Shown: positions 54,048-63,896, counted from the first letter of the stretch. The stretch is DNA of 64,000 nt from Histidinibacterium lentulum (GCF_003789055.1 NZ_ML119081.1:558001-622000); one strand, 5' to 3'. Translations and numbers: made by a program. The notes: generated by a model not told the origin, from the sequence alone.

Positions 54048-55120
54048 AATCGCACCTCTGAGGCGCTGTCGAAGAGCGAGGACTGCTCCAGAGCAAGGCC
54101 GATCCGCATCCGGTCGCCCTTTCTGACCTGGGATTGCCCGTCCATCCTGAGCCTGAAGCGCGATCCCTCGAAGGTGGTCCACACCAGCGTGTCAGAGCCC
54201 ATCGGCTCCACCAGTTCCACCGGAACCTCCGCGGCATAGGCCGCACCCTCCGCGGCGTCGCCGGTCACCACATGCTCGGGGCGCACGCCGATCCACGCGG
54301 GTCCGCTCATGTCGCCGCGGCCGGAGGCCCGGTAGCGGTCGAGCGGAATCCGCGCCTCGCCCACGCGGAAGATGCCGCCGTCGATCACACCTTCCATGAA
54401 GTTCATCGACGGGGAGCCCACGAAGTCGGCGACATACTTGTTCACGGGGCGATTGTAGATCTCGTCCGGGCTTGTCAGCTGCTCGATGACGCCGCCGCGC
54501 ATGATCGCGATGCGGTCGGCCAGGGTCATCGCCTCGATCTGGTCGTGGGTGACGTAGATCATCGTGTTGCCGAGCCGCGAATGGAGCTGCTTGAGCTCCA
54601 CCCGCAGGTCCGCGCGCAGCTTGGCGTCGAGGTTCGAGAGGGGCTCGTCGAAGAGGAACACGTCCACGTCCCGCACCAGAGCCCGACCGATGGCGACGCG
54701 CTGCCGCTGGCCGCCCGACAGCGCGGCGGGCTTGCGCTTCAGCAGGGGCTCGATCTGCAGGATCTCGGCGGCGCGGGTCACGCGCTTTTCGATCTCCGCC
54801 TTCGGCATCCGCGCATTGCGCAGCCCGAAGCTGAGGTTCCCCTCCACCGTCATCTGCGGATAGAGCGCGTAGGACTGGAACACCATGCCGATGCCCCGTT
54901 CCGAGGGCTCGGCCCAGGTCACGTTCCTGCCGTTGATGAAGATCTGCCCGTTGGTGACCTCCAGAAGACCCGCGATGCAGTTGAGCAGCGTGGACTTGCC
55001 GCAGCCCGAGGAGCCCAGGAGGACGAGAAACTCCCCCTCGCGGATGTCGAGGTTCAGGTTCTTCAGTACCCCGAGCCCGCCGAAGCTGAGATCGAGATTG
55101 CGGATTTCGACGGAATGCAT
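54044..55120 (-). CDS. Carbohydrate ABC transporter ATP-binding protein (UgpC/MsmK type)
   Basis: This 358-aa ATPase has Walker A LLGSSGCGKST, signature LSGGQRQRVAIGRALVRD, Walker B FLFDEPLSNLDAKLR, the H-loop in VTHDQIEAMTLADR and a C-terminal MOBE/TOBE regulatory domain (about 240-358) with GVRPEHV. This is the type that drives sugar importers. It starts 4 nt after the permease gene upstream and overlaps the GH2 gene by 4 nt. Confidence 0.92.
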   Translation of the reverse strand: MHSVEIRNLDLSFGGLGVLKNLNLDIREGEFLVLLGSSGCGKSTLLNCIAGLLEVTNGQIFINGRNVTWAEPSERGIGMVFQSYALYPQMTVEGNLSFGLRNARMPKAEIEKRVTRAAEILQIEPLLKRKPAALSGGQRQRVAIGRALVRDVDVFLFDEPLSNLDAKLRADLRVELKQLHSRLGNTMIYVTHDQIEAMTLADRIAIMRGGVIEQLTSPDEIYNRPVNKYVADFVGSPSMNFMEGVIDGGIFRVGEARIPLDRYRASGRGDMSGPAWIGVRPEHVVTGDAAEGAAYAAEVPVELVEPMGSDTLVWTTFEGSRFRLRMDGQSQVRKGDRMRIGLALEQSSLFDSASEVRL

Positions 55121-55124
55121 GGGA

Positions 55125-56069
55125 TCAGCCTTTCACCGCCCCGGCCGCGATCCCGCGGACGAAGAGCCTGCCGGAGGCGAAGTAGATGACGAGGGGAACG
55201 AGACCGGTCAGCAGGGTCGCCGCCATGTTGACGTTGTATTCCTTCACGCCCTGCACGGAGTTGACGATGTTGTTGAGCTGAACCGTCATCGGATAGCGCT
55301 CGGGACTCGAGATGTAGGTCACGCCGAACAGGAAATCGTTCCAGATGCCCGTGACCTGGATGATCAGCGCCACCACGAAGATCGGCAGCGACATCGGCAT
55401 CACGATCCGGAAGTAGATCCCCCAGAACCCCGCCCCGTCGACCCGCGCCGCCTTGAAGAGCTCGGACGGGATCGCGGCGAAGTAGTTTCGGAAAAGAAGC
55501 GTGTTGATCGGCATGCCGAAGACGACGTGCACCAGCACCAGCCCGGTCAGTGATCCATAGAGCCCCGCCTCGCGCAGCATGATGACTATGGGATAGAGCA
55601 TCACCTGGTAGGGAATGAAGGCGCCCAGGATCAGGATGGTGAAGAACAGCTCCGATCCCCTGAACTTCCACATCGAGAGCGCGTAGCCGTTCACGCTGGC
55701 GATGGCGATGGACAGGATCACCGAGGGGATCAGGATGCGGACCGAGTTCCAGAAGCCGCGGCTCAGCCCGTCGCAGTTGATACCGGTACAGGCCTCCGCC
55801 CAGGCCTTCACCCAGGGCTGGAAGGTGATCTCCATCGGCGGGGAGAAGACGTTGCCGAGACGGATCTCCGGCATCCCCTTCACCGAGGTGACGAGCATGA
55901 CATAGAGCGGCAGCAGGTAATACATCGCCACGATCAGCAGCGTGCCGTAGAGCATGATGTTGGTGCCGCTCAGGGCGCGCTTCGGCCGCGGGCCGTGGGG
56001 GCCGGAGAGGCGCTCGCGCACCGCGTCGGCGGCCGGGAGGGTCGAGCCGAGGATACCGGGATCAGCCAC
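55125..56069 (-). CDS. Carbohydrate ABC transporter permease (MalG type)
   Basis: This 314-aa permease has six predicted helices. The N-terminal 35 residues are soluble. The coupling EAA loop reads EYRA-like: PSELFKAARVDGAGFWGIYF. NSVRILIPSVILSIAIASVN and GIWNDFLFGVTYI are typical MalG-family segments. It overlaps the upstream MalF-type gene by 8 nt. It imports the ligand of the binding protein encoded at 57088. Confidence 0.9.
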   Translation of the reverse strand: MADPGILGSTLPAADAVRERLSGPHGPRPKRALSGTNIMLYGTLLIVAMYYLLPLYVMLVTSVKGMPEIRLGNVFSPPMEITFQPWVKAWAEACTGINCDGLSRGFWNSVRILIPSVILSIAIASVNGYALSMWKFRGSELFFTILILGAFIPYQVMLYPIVIMLREAGLYGSLTGLVLVHVVFGMPINTLLFRNYFAAIPSELFKAARVDGAGFWGIYFRIVMPMSLPIFVVALIIQVTGIWNDFLFGVTYISSPERYPMTVQLNNIVNSVQGVKEYNVNMAATLLTGLVPLVIYFASGRLFVRGIAAGAVKG

Positions 56070-56994
56070 GTTTCCGGCCTCCGAATTCGAGATAGGCCCA
56101 AGGGACCAGGATGATGACCACGCTCAGCAGCATCATCGTCGAGGCGGCGAAGCCCTGCCCCATGTTCTGGCCGCCGAACATGTTGTTCATGACGTATTTC
56201 GCGGGCACTTCAGAGGCGATGCCGGGCCCGCCCGCGGTCATCGCGACGACGAGATCGTAGAGCTTCACGATCCCGCTCGCGATCAGCACCACGGAGGTCA
56301 CGAACACGGGCCGCATCATCGGGATGATGACGAAGACATAGGTCTTCCACGTCGGGATGCCGTCGATCCGCGTGGCCTTCCAGATGTCCTCGTCGATGCC
56401 GCGCAGCCCTGCCAGCATGATGCACATGATCAGCCCCGTGCCCTGCCAGAGCCCGGCGATCAGCAGGCCGTACATCACGATATCGGCGTTGTAGAGCGGA
56501 TCGAAGTTGAAGCTCTCCCAGCCGAGACCGCGGACGATACCCTGGATCCCGAACTCGGGATTGAGGATCCACTGCCAGATCAGGCCGGTGACGATGAAAC
56601 TCAGCGCGAAGGGATAGAGGAAGATCGTGCGAAACGCGTCCTCGAACCGGATCTTCCGGTCCAGAAGCGCCGCCAGAACAAAGCCGAGGAGCAGCGTCAG
56701 GACGAGCGAGCAGATCCCGTAGATCGCGAGGTTCTGGATCGACACGATCCAGCGCCGTGTCTCCCAGAGACGCTCATACTGCTGCAGTCCTGCCCAGTCG
56801 AGCCGGGGCAGCAGGCCCGAGGATGTGAAGGAATAGACGATGGTCCAGATCGTCCCGCCGACGAACACCACCAGCGCGGTGAAGATCATCGGGATCGAGG
56901 CGATCTTGGGCATCAGGTTGCGAAAGAGCCGGATAGGCGGTTTCGCTCGCGTCGCGGCGCTCTCCGCGCGCGCGCCGTTCTGGACCAGTGCCAT
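56062..56994 (-). CDS. Carbohydrate ABC transporter permease (MalF type)
   Basis: This 310-aa permease has six predicted helices. The EAA-type loop is DEDIWKATRIDGIPTWKTYV, and IYGICSLVLTLLLGFVLAAL and FVTSVVLIASGIVKLYDLVV are membrane parts. The ATG at 56994 has an AGGGAG ribosome site and begins a normal-length protein (MALVQNGARA); the open frame to 57078 has no ribosome site. It lies 93 nt after the binding-protein gene. Confidence 0.9.
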   Translation of the reverse strand: MALVQNGARAESAATRAKPPIRLFRNLMPKIASIPMIFTALVVFVGGTIWTIVYSFTSSGLLPRLDWAGLQQYERLWETRRWIVSIQNLAIYGICSLVLTLLLGFVLAALLDRKIRFEDAFRTIFLYPFALSFIVTGLIWQWILNPEFGIQGIVRGLGWESFNFDPLYNADIVMYGLLIAGLWQGTGLIMCIMLAGLRGIDEDIWKATRIDGIPTWKTYVFVIIPMMRPVFVTSVVLIASGIVKLYDLVVAMTAGGPGIASEVPAKYVMNNMFGGQNMGQGFAASTMMLLSVVIILVPWAYLEFGGRKRG

Positions 56995-57087
56995 GGCGGT
57001 CTCCCTTTGGAGGGTCTCGGGCCGTCGTGTCACGGAAGGCGGAGAAACGCCCCGGCCGGTCATCCGGCCGAGGCGCATGCTCGCGGA

Positions 57088-58320
57088 TCAGTCCGCGTTG
57101 GCGATGATCTCGACGTAACGCTCCTGCGCTTCCGCGGCAGTCATGCTCGGATCGCTCCAGAACTCGGTCATCAGGTCGTTGACCTGCTGGTTCGTGTCGG
57201 GCGTCAGCAGGGCGTTCCCCGAGGGGAGCGTCTGCCCCGCGGCCAGAAGCTCGAGACCCTTCTGAGTGCAATCGTTCACGGTGCCCAGATCGACATCGCC
57301 CCGGATCGGCAGGGAGCCTTTCGCGGAGTTGAACGACACCTGCACTTCCGGAGACAGCAGCAGCGCGGCCAGCTCCTTCTGAGCGGCCTCGACCTCGGGG
57401 TCGTCCTGCACAGGGAAGTAGAAGGCATCGCCGCCGGTATCGAGGATCCCGGTCACGCCGAGGCCGGGAAGGCAGTGATAATCCTCGCCAGCGACCTGTC
57501 CGGCGACGGCGAATTCGCCCTGCGCCCAGTCACCCATGATCTGCGCCGCGGCCTGGCCGGTGATCACCGCGTTGGTGGCCTGGTTCCAGTCCGAGACGTT
57601 CAGTCCGGCCGCCAGATCGCGCGCATTCCCGAAGGCCTCGAACACGCGGGCATAGGCCTCGCCGCCCGCGACATCCACGTCCTTGTCACGGTTGATGGCC
57701 AGCCAGGCTTCCTCGCCGGCGAGCGCGATCGCCATCACGCCGAACGCACCCGACTGCTGCCAGGACTGACCGCCCACGGCGAGCGGAACGATGCCCGCCT
57801 CGCGCAGCGCCGGCGCGCTTGCGACGAGGCCGTCCCAATCGCTGGGAACCTCGATACCCGCCTGTTCGAAGGCGTCATCGCTCAGCCACATCCACTGCCA
57901 GGAATGGATGTTGACCGGCGCGCAGTAGACCCGCCCGTCGACGGTGCAGGCCTCCAGCAGCGACGGCGGATTGACGATGTCGAACCAGCCCTCGGCCTCG
58001 GCCACGTCGGTCAGGTCGAGCAGCAGGCCCGCCTCGATCAGTTCCTCGGCCTGCCGGCCGTGGTTGAACTGGAACGCATGCATCGGGTCGCCGCCGATGA
58101 TCCGGCTGACCATGATCGGACGCGCGGTGTCGCCGCCGCCGGCGATCGCGCCGTCGACCCAGTTATGCTCGGTGCGCTCGTTCAGCGCCTCGGCGAACTT
58201 CGCCACCGCCGCGGCCTCGCCGCCGGATGTCCACCAGTGCGAGACCTCCAGATCGACCGCGAACGCGGCCGTTCCCGAGCACATCGCCGTTGCGGCGAGC
58301 AGTTTTCCCATGACCTTCAC
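57088..58320 (-). CDS. Carbohydrate ABC transporter substrate-binding protein
   Basis: This 410-aa periplasmic protein of the SBP_bac_1 (MalE/UgpB-like) family has signal peptide KLLAATAMCSGTAAFA, then VDLEVSHWWTSGGEAAAVAK. Later aromatic-rich segments (NIHSWQWMWLSDDAFEQAGI, GGQSWQQSGAF) are typical of sugar-binding clefts. The probable start is GTG at 58320, with an AGGAG ribosome site 7 nt away; ATG at 58311 is the alternative. It is the first gene of the glycoside operon and immediately downstream of LacI-type operators. Confidence 0.9.
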   Translation of the reverse strand: MKVMGKLLAATAMCSGTAAFAVDLEVSHWWTSGGEAAAVAKFAEALNERTEHNWVDGAIAGGGDTARPIMVSRIIGGDPMHAFQFNHGRQAEELIEAGLLLDLTDVAEAEGWFDIVNPPSLLEACTVDGRVYCAPVNIHSWQWMWLSDDAFEQAGIEVPSDWDGLVASAPALREAGIVPLAVGGQSWQQSGAFGVMAIALAGEEAWLAINRDKDVDVAGGEAYARVFEAFGNARDLAAGLNVSDWNQATNAVITGQAAAQIMGDWAQGEFAVAGQVAGEDYHCLPGLGVTGILDTGGDAFYFPVQDDPEVEAAQKELAALLLSPEVQVSFNSAKGSLPIRGDVDLGTVNDCTQKGLELLAAGQTLPSGNALLTPDTNQQVNDLMTEFWSDPSMTAAEAQERYVEIIANAD

Positions 58321-58339
58321 GATTTGCTCCTCCCAGAAT

Positions 58340-58373
58340 CTAAATCGTTGTAGGAGACGCTACATCGATTTAG
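58340..58373. promoter_or_regulatory. Paired LacI-type operators between sugar operon and lacI-family gene
   Basis: CTAAATCGTTGTAG and CTACATCGATTTAG are inverted copies (one mismatch) separated by GAGACG. Each is itself roughly symmetrical around a central CG, as in LacI-family sites. The repeat lies 20 nt before the binding-protein gene. Confidence 0.65.
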
Positions 58374-58487
58374 AAATTCCAAACAAGCCCTTTTTTCGGC
58401 GCTGGGCTCCGCGCATCGACCGACCATCCCGCGTGTCGGCCCCTGTCCGGATTGTGAGCCGCCGGGGGCTTGCGTAAGGAGACGGTC

Positions 58488-59522
58488 ATGACCGCGCGCA
58501 AAGGGCCCCGGACCCCCTCGCCGACCGACAGGCGGCCTCCCGGACGCCCGACACTCAAGACGATATCGGAACTCAGCGGCCTCGCCGTGCCCACCGTGTC
58601 CCGCGCGCTCAACGACGCGCCGGACATCGGCGAGGCAACGAAGCGCCGGGTGCAGGAACTGGCCGAGAAGATCGGCTACCGCCCGAATCGTGCAGGCCTT
58701 CGCCTGCGCACCGGCAAGACCAACGTGATCGCTCTGGTGCTGCCGACGAACTACGACATGCTGAACTACACTGCGCGCCTGATCACCGCGATCGTCGCGG
58801 GCACCCGTGGCACCGCCTATCACCTCATCATCACGCCCTACTTTCCGGACCAGAACGCCATGGACCCGGTCCGCTATCTCGTGGAGACCCGGTCGGCCGA
58901 CGGCCTCATCCTGAACCAGACCGAACCCGAGGATCCGCGCGTCGCCTACCTGATGGAGCAGGGATTCCCCTTCGCGACCCATGGCCGGACCAGGTGGTGC
59001 GACCGGCATCCGTTCGTCGATTTCGACAACGCCGTGTTCGGACGGATCGGTGCCCGGCGCCTGATCGCGCGAGGCCGCCGCCGCCTCCTTCTCATCGCGC
59101 CGCCGCAGAACCAGACCTATGCGATGAACATGATCGCTGGCGCGGCCTCGGCGGCAGCGGACGCGGGCGCCACGCTCGAGGTGCTGGACGGCGTCTCCAG
59201 CGACAGCCCCTCCATCGAGGTGGAAGCCCGGATTCGCGCGCGATTCTCCACGGGACCGCGACCTGACGGGATCATCAGCGCGTCCACCTCCGCCGCGATC
59301 GCCGCGACGGCCGGAATCGAGTCCGAAGGCCTGACTCTGGGGCGCGAGGCCGACCTGATCGCCAAGGAAGCCGTGCCGTTCCTGCGCCGGTTCCGCTCCG
59401 AGATCCTGTCTGTCTACGAGGATGTGGCCCAGGCCGGCGCGGTGCTGACCCGGGCGGTGATCCAGGCCATCGACCATCCGGAGTTGCCCCCGATCCAGGT
59501 CCTTGACGCGCCCGGAGACTGA
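58488..59522 (+). CDS. LacI-family transcriptional regulator
   Basis: This 344-aa regulator has an N-terminal extension of about 25 residues, then a LacI helix-turn-helix (TISELSGLAVPTVSRALNDA, with IGYRPNRAGLRLRTGKTNVI as hinge) and a periplasmic-binding-protein-like effector domain (about 90-344). It is divergent from the glycoside ABC operon, which it presumably represses until a sugar is imported. The ATG at 58488 has an AAGGAG ribosome site; an earlier TTG at 58470 is weaker. Confidence 0.9.
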   Translation: MTARKGPRTPSPTDRRPPGRPTLKTISELSGLAVPTVSRALNDAPDIGEATKRRVQELAEKIGYRPNRAGLRLRTGKTNVIALVLPTNYDMLNYTARLITAIVAGTRGTAYHLIITPYFPDQNAMDPVRYLVETRSADGLILNQTEPEDPRVAYLMEQGFPFATHGRTRWCDRHPFVDFDNAVFGRIGARRLIARGRRRLLLIAPPQNQTYAMNMIAGAASAAADAGATLEVLDGVSSDSPSIEVEARIRARFSTGPRPDGIISASTSAAIAATAGIESEGLTLGREADLIAKEAVPFLRRFRSEILSVYEDVAQAGAVLTRAVIQAIDHPELPPIQVLDAPGD

Positions 59523-59523
59523 G

Positions 59524-59593
59524 CCGCCGGGTTTCCGGCCATCGCCTCCGGGGACAGACGGCAGGCGCGGCCTGCGTCAGGGCAACCCGGCGG
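59524..59593. terminator. Structured terminator region between convergent genes
   Basis: An outer 10-bp inverted repeat CCGCCGGGTT / AACCCGGCGG encloses an inner perfect hairpin GCAGGC-GCG-GCCTGC (59561-59575). It could serve both the lacI-family gene and the RND operon. Confidence 0.45.
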
Positions 59594-59599
59594 TGCCGC

Positions 59600-62500
59600 T
59601 CATTCCGCCGCCATGTGGACCGCTAGGGGCAGCGGTTCGGTCGGCGACGCGGCTCGCGCCTCCGTCCCGGGCCGCCGCCGGGACAGGGTGAGCGCGAACA
59701 TCTGCGGCGTGAAGGCGAAGGCCAGCGTCACGGAAAGCGCGACGCCGCCCGCCACTGCCATGGCGAAGGGCGGCCAGAAACCGCCCCCGCCCAGGATCAG
59801 CGGCAGGAAGCCCCCGAAGGTGGTGACCGTCGTCGACGCGATGTGCCGCGCCGAGCCAGCGACCACGTCGACCATCGCGGCACGGTCCCCGCTCGCGGCG
59901 CGCGGGTCCTCCTGCAGGCCCGACAGCACGATGAGGGCGGCATTGATCGACACGCCGATGGAGCCGATCACTCCGATGATCGCGGTGATGCCGAAGGGAT
60001 AGTCGAACGCGGCCAGTGCCAGCATGGACAGCCCCGCCGACAATCCCGCGACGGAGAACGCGATCAGGGTCAGGCGGAACGAATTGAAGGACATCGCCAC
60101 CACGGCGATCGACATCGTGACGATCAGGCCCAGCGGCGCCACCAGCGCGGTCACGGTGCTGTCGCGGGCGTCACTGTCGCCGCCCGTCTCCAGCCGTACG
60201 CCTTCCGGCAGGGAGAGGCCGCCGGCCTCGAGCCGGGCCATGGCCTCGACCAGCGCCGCCTCCGGCAGGACGCCGGGCAGAAGGAAGGCCTGCACGGTGT
60301 TGACGCGCTCGCCATTCCGGCGCGTGATCTTGCTTTCCGAGGGCTCCAGCCGCAATGTGCCGAGGGTCGACAGGGGCACCGCCGGAAACGCCCCCGTCGC
60401 CGCCACCTGCGCCGCGCTGGGCGGCAGGATCGGCATGTCCCCGATGGCCACCGGATCGCCCCTCAACCCCGCTCCGAGCCGCACGCGAACGGGCAGCTCC
60501 TCGGTGCCCTCCAGCATCGAGCCCCCCGTGACGCCTTCGAGACCCGCCTCCATCTGCCGCGCGATCCGGCCCAGATCGAGCCCCAGCAGCCGCGCCCGCG
60601 CCTCGTCCACCTCGAGCGTCAGCCTCGGGCTCCCGCCGGCGATGCCGGTGCGCACCGCGGTGATCTGCGGCACCTGCGCCAGCAGGGCCCGAATCTCGTC
60701 CCCTGCCCGCCGGAGCGCGTCGATATCCTGCCCCACGAGCCGCAGCTCCACCGGCGCATCCACCGGCGGGCCCTGCGTCAGCCCCCGGATCACCAGACGC
60801 GCCTGCGGAAAGGCGGGCGGCAGGTCGTCCTGCAATTCCGAGAGCAGCCGTTCCGTCGCCGCCGGCGAGGTGGTGCGGATCAGGGCCTGAGCAAAGGCCG
60901 GGGCCTGATCCCGTTCGCCCACCATGTTGTAATAGAAGGCCGGCGCGGAGCGTCCCGCCACCCAGGCCACATCCCTTATGTCCGCTTCCGCCCGCAACCG
61001 CGCGTCGACATCGCGGAGCACCCGCAGCGTTCCCTCGATCGCGGTGCCCTCCGGCAGCTCCATCTCGATGTGAAACTGGTCGCGGTCGACGCCCGGAAAG
61101 AACTGGGGCGTGAGGCCGGGCAGGGAGAGGAATCCCAGCACCGGCATCATCAGCGCGAGGGCCACGCTGCGCAGCGGATTGGCCATCGACAGGGCCATCA
61201 GCCACCGGAAGCACCGCATCGCGATCCCGTCCCGCGGCGGGGTGCCATCCCCCGGCGCAAGCCAGTGGCCCGCGATGGCCGGAGTCAGGGTCACGGCGAC
61301 GACGAAGGACCACGCCAGCATGACGATCACGGAAATCGCGATGGACCCCACGAAATCTCCCGCCGGTCCGGGCAGCAGCAGAAGCGGCATGAACGACAGG
61401 ATCGTCGTGACGGTGGACGCCGCCAGAGGCACGGTCAGCCGCCGCACCGACCCCGCCACCGCCTCGAGCCGCGAGAGCCCCGCCCTCAGCCGCTTGCCCA
61501 CCTCGTCGGTCATCACGATGGCCGCATCGACAAGAAGGCCGAGCGCCACGATCAGGCCCGTCACGCTCATCTGGTGGATCGGCACGGCGAGCGCATTCAG
61601 CGTCGCCAGCGAGGCCAGCGACACGACCGGGAGCACCATCGCCACGATCAGCGCCGAGCGCCAGCCCAGCGTGACGAAGAGCACCGCCACCACGAGCGCC
61701 ACGCCGAGCGCCATGTTCAGCCCGACTTCGGCCAGCCTTTCGGAAGTGTAGCGGCTCTGATCGAAGACCGTCTCGACCGAGAGCCCCCAGGGCAGCGCAG
61801 CCGTCTGCACCTCCACCGCGGCGCGCACATCCGCCATCCAGCGGTCCACCTGCAGCCCGTCCGACAGCTTTGCCGAAACAAGGATCGCGCGCTTGCCGCC
61901 GTAGAACGCTGCCTCGGCCAGGGGGTCGCGCGCGCCCCGCGTGATCCGGGCGACATCGCCGAGCAGCGTGACCCGGCCCGCCGCATCCTCGCGCAGCACC
62001 ACGGCGCGCAGCCGGTCCAGCGAGGTGATCTCCCCGGTCACGCCCAGCACGAGGTCTGTCGTTTCTCCGCGCAGCCGTCCCGCCTGGACCTTGGCATCCG
62101 CCGCCCTGACGGCCGCCGAGACCTCGTCCGCCGTCAGACCGAGCGCGGCGGCGCGGTCGGGATCGAGCGTGACGAGCACCTCCTCCTCCGGCAGACCATG
62201 CAGATCGACCAGACTGGTGCCCGGTACCCGCCGCAGACGGTCGGCCAGCGCCTCCGCCTCGCGGGCAGCGCGGGTCAGGCTCGAGCCTTCGGACAGGGTC
62301 AGCGCGAGAATCGCCGCATAGCCTCCGGCCCCGTCGCTGTTGAAGTCGGGCTCGAGGACACCCGCAGGAAACTCCCGCCGCGCATCCTCGACCGCATCGC
62401 GCACCTGCGCCCAGATCTGCTCGATGGACTCGGCCGGCACCGTCTCGATCAGCTCGACGGCGATCACCGAAATGCCCGTGGCGGAGGTCGACTCCACCGT

Positions 62501-62728
62501 TGCGATCTCGGGAATGGTCCGCAGTTCCGTCTCGATCTTCGCGGTCACCAGTGCCTCGACCCGGCCGGGGTCCGCGCCCGGAAAGGCGGTGGTGATCGTG
62601 GCGAAGATGTTGGTGATGGTCGGGTCTTCCTGGCGCCCGATCGAGATCAGCGAGGATAGCCCCGCCGACAGGACCACCAGCAGCGCCAGCAGCACGAGGC
62701 GGGGATTCCGGAAGAAGAGCGTGTCCAT
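59600..62728 (-). CDS. RND-family efflux permease
   Basis: This 1042-aa inner-membrane proton-driven pump of the AcrB/HAE1 superfamily has 12 transmembrane helices in two repeats separated by large periplasmic domains. It begins MDTLFFRNPRLVLLALLVVL and contains the IVALGLLVDAAIVMTDEV motif of helix 4, with the Asp typical of the proton relay, and GSIGVSINAALIVLSGLQ in the second half. It expels unknown hydrophobic compounds with the adaptor encoded 5 nt upstream. No outer-membrane TolC gene is in the window. Confidence 0.93.
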   Translation of the reverse strand: MDTLFFRNPRLVLLALLVVLSAGLSSLISIGRQEDPTITNIFATITTAFPGADPGRVEALVTAKIETELRTIPEIATVESTSATGISVIAVELIETVPAESIEQIWAQVRDAVEDARREFPAGVLEPDFNSDGAGGYAAILALTLSEGSSLTRAAREAEALADRLRRVPGTSLVDLHGLPEEEVLVTLDPDRAAALGLTADEVSAAVRAADAKVQAGRLRGETTDLVLGVTGEITSLDRLRAVVLREDAAGRVTLLGDVARITRGARDPLAEAAFYGGKRAILVSAKLSDGLQVDRWMADVRAAVEVQTAALPWGLSVETVFDQSRYTSERLAEVGLNMALGVALVVAVLFVTLGWRSALIVAMVLPVVSLASLATLNALAVPIHQMSVTGLIVALGLLVDAAIVMTDEVGKRLRAGLSRLEAVAGSVRRLTVPLAASTVTTILSFMPLLLLPGPAGDFVGSIAISVIVMLAWSFVVAVTLTPAIAGHWLAPGDGTPPRDGIAMRCFRWLMALSMANPLRSVALALMMPVLGFLSLPGLTPQFFPGVDRDQFHIEMELPEGTAIEGTLRVLRDVDARLRAEADIRDVAWVAGRSAPAFYYNMVGERDQAPAFAQALIRTTSPAATERLLSELQDDLPPAFPQARLVIRGLTQGPPVDAPVELRLVGQDIDALRRAGDEIRALLAQVPQITAVRTGIAGGSPRLTLEVDEARARLLGLDLGRIARQMEAGLEGVTGGSMLEGTEELPVRVRLGAGLRGDPVAIGDMPILPPSAAQVAATGAFPAVPLSTLGTLRLEPSESKITRRNGERVNTVQAFLLPGVLPEAALVEAMARLEAGGLSLPEGVRLETGGDSDARDSTVTALVAPLGLIVTMSIAVVAMSFNSFRLTLIAFSVAGLSAGLSMLALAAFDYPFGITAIIGVIGSIGVSINAALIVLSGLQEDPRAASGDRAAMVDVVAGSARHIASTTVTTFGGFLPLILGGGGFWPPFAMAVAGGVALSVTLAFAFTPQMFALTLSRRRPGTEARAASPTEPLPLAVHMAAE

Positions 62729-62733
62729 CCCGC

Positions 62734-63879
62734 CTACTCCGCCAGCGCGAGGACGAGCTGGCCCGGGGCGACCCGGTCCGGTGCCTCGGCCACGATGCGT
62801 GCGCCGGGGGGCAGCTCTCCGCGCAGGAAGACCCGCGCGCCGTCGCTGTGAATCACCTCGACGGCGGCGGGCAGGGTGCGGTCGCCTTCGGGCGTCGACT
62901 CGAGCGCCATGACCGACCAGCTTCCCCGCGCGCCCTCGCGCAGCGCGGAGAGCGGCGCCCAGAACCCGGGCTCCGCCACGCTCTGGTCGAGCACCAGCGC
63001 GACCGTGTCGCCAAGAACCGGCGCCACCCGATCCGGCAGCGTGATCACGACGGACCGGCTGCGGGTGCTCGGGTCGAGATCCGGCCGGATCTGGCGGATC
63101 GCCGCGGGCTGAACGACGCCGGCCCGCTCGACCTTGACACTCCCGCCCGGCTCCAGACCCGCCGCCAGCGCCGGCGGCAGCCCCACCCGCACCTCCGGCG
63201 GGGCATCCTCGAAGAGCACCAGCACCGGTTCCCCCGCGGACACCGCCCGGCCCGGATCGATAAGCCGCTCTCCGATGCGGGCGGCGAAGGGCGCGGTCAG
63301 GACGGATTTCTCCAGCTCCACGTCCACGCCCGCGATCCGTGCCCGCACCGCCGCCATGCCCGCCTCCGCCCTCTCAAGGGCCAGCCGCGCATCGTCCTGC
63401 GCGGCGACCGAGCGAAAGCCGCGCTCGGTCAGCGCGTCGTTCCGCGACAGGGTCAGCCGGGCGAGTTCCGCCTCCGCGCCGAGGGCGGCCAACTCCGCCT
63501 CCAGCGCCGCCCGCTCGGGCATCAGCGCGCTGGTGTCGAGCCGCGCGAGAACCGCGCCTCTTGCGACCCGGTCGCCCTCGTCCGCGAGAACCTGCGTGAC
63601 GCGCCCGCCCAACTCGAACCCGAGGTCGATCCGCGCCGCGGCCTCCACCTGCCCGGTGAACCGGCGGGTGACCATATAGCCCGGAAGGGGCTCGACCCGC
63701 ATCACCCCCACGGAGGTGATCGGGGCGCGCGGTGCCTCTGCACCGCCGGGCTCGTGCGACAGCACCTCGAGCCCTGCGAAGACCGCGGCACCGGCCCCTG
63801 CAAAGATCAGGATCGTCACCGCGAGCGTCAGGCTTCGCCGAACTGCCCGCCGAACGCCCGATGTCGCCGCATTGCCCAT
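62734..63879 (-). CDS. RND efflux periplasmic adaptor (HlyD/AcrA family)
   Basis: This 381-aa adaptor has an N-terminal membrane anchor (about 16-36), a lipoyl half-motif (FTGQVEAAARIDLGFELGGR), an alpha-helical hairpin (about 115-165), the second lipoyl half (VLTAPFAARIGERLIDPGRA) and beta-barrel domains. The cytoplasmic head is basic (VRRAVRRS). It is the first gene of the two-gene efflux operon. A perfect palindrome lies 29 nt upstream, suggesting TetR-type control. Confidence 0.9.
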   Translation of the reverse strand: MGNAATSGVRRAVRRSLTLAVTILIFAGAGAAVFAGLEVLSHEPGGAEAPRAPITSVGVMRVEPLPGYMVTRRFTGQVEAAARIDLGFELGGRVTQVLADEGDRVARGAVLARLDTSALMPERAALEAELAALGAEAELARLTLSRNDALTERGFRSVAAQDDARLALERAEAGMAAVRARIAGVDVELEKSVLTAPFAARIGERLIDPGRAVSAGEPVLVLFEDAPPEVRVGLPPALAAGLEPGGSVKVERAGVVQPAAIRQIRPDLDPSTRSRSVVITLPDRVAPVLGDTVALVLDQSVAEPGFWAPLSALREGARGSWSVMALESTPEGDRTLPAAVEVIHSDGARVFLRGELPPGARIVAEAPDRVAPGQLVLALAE

Positions 63880-63896
63880 GTCTGCGCCTCCGCCCG

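Noticed and set aside
59843-62659. 938-codon plus-strand open frame across the RND gene
   Set aside because: It is rich in R, H, Q and P with no domain character, and fully antisense to a clear RND permease gene. It is a GC shadow.
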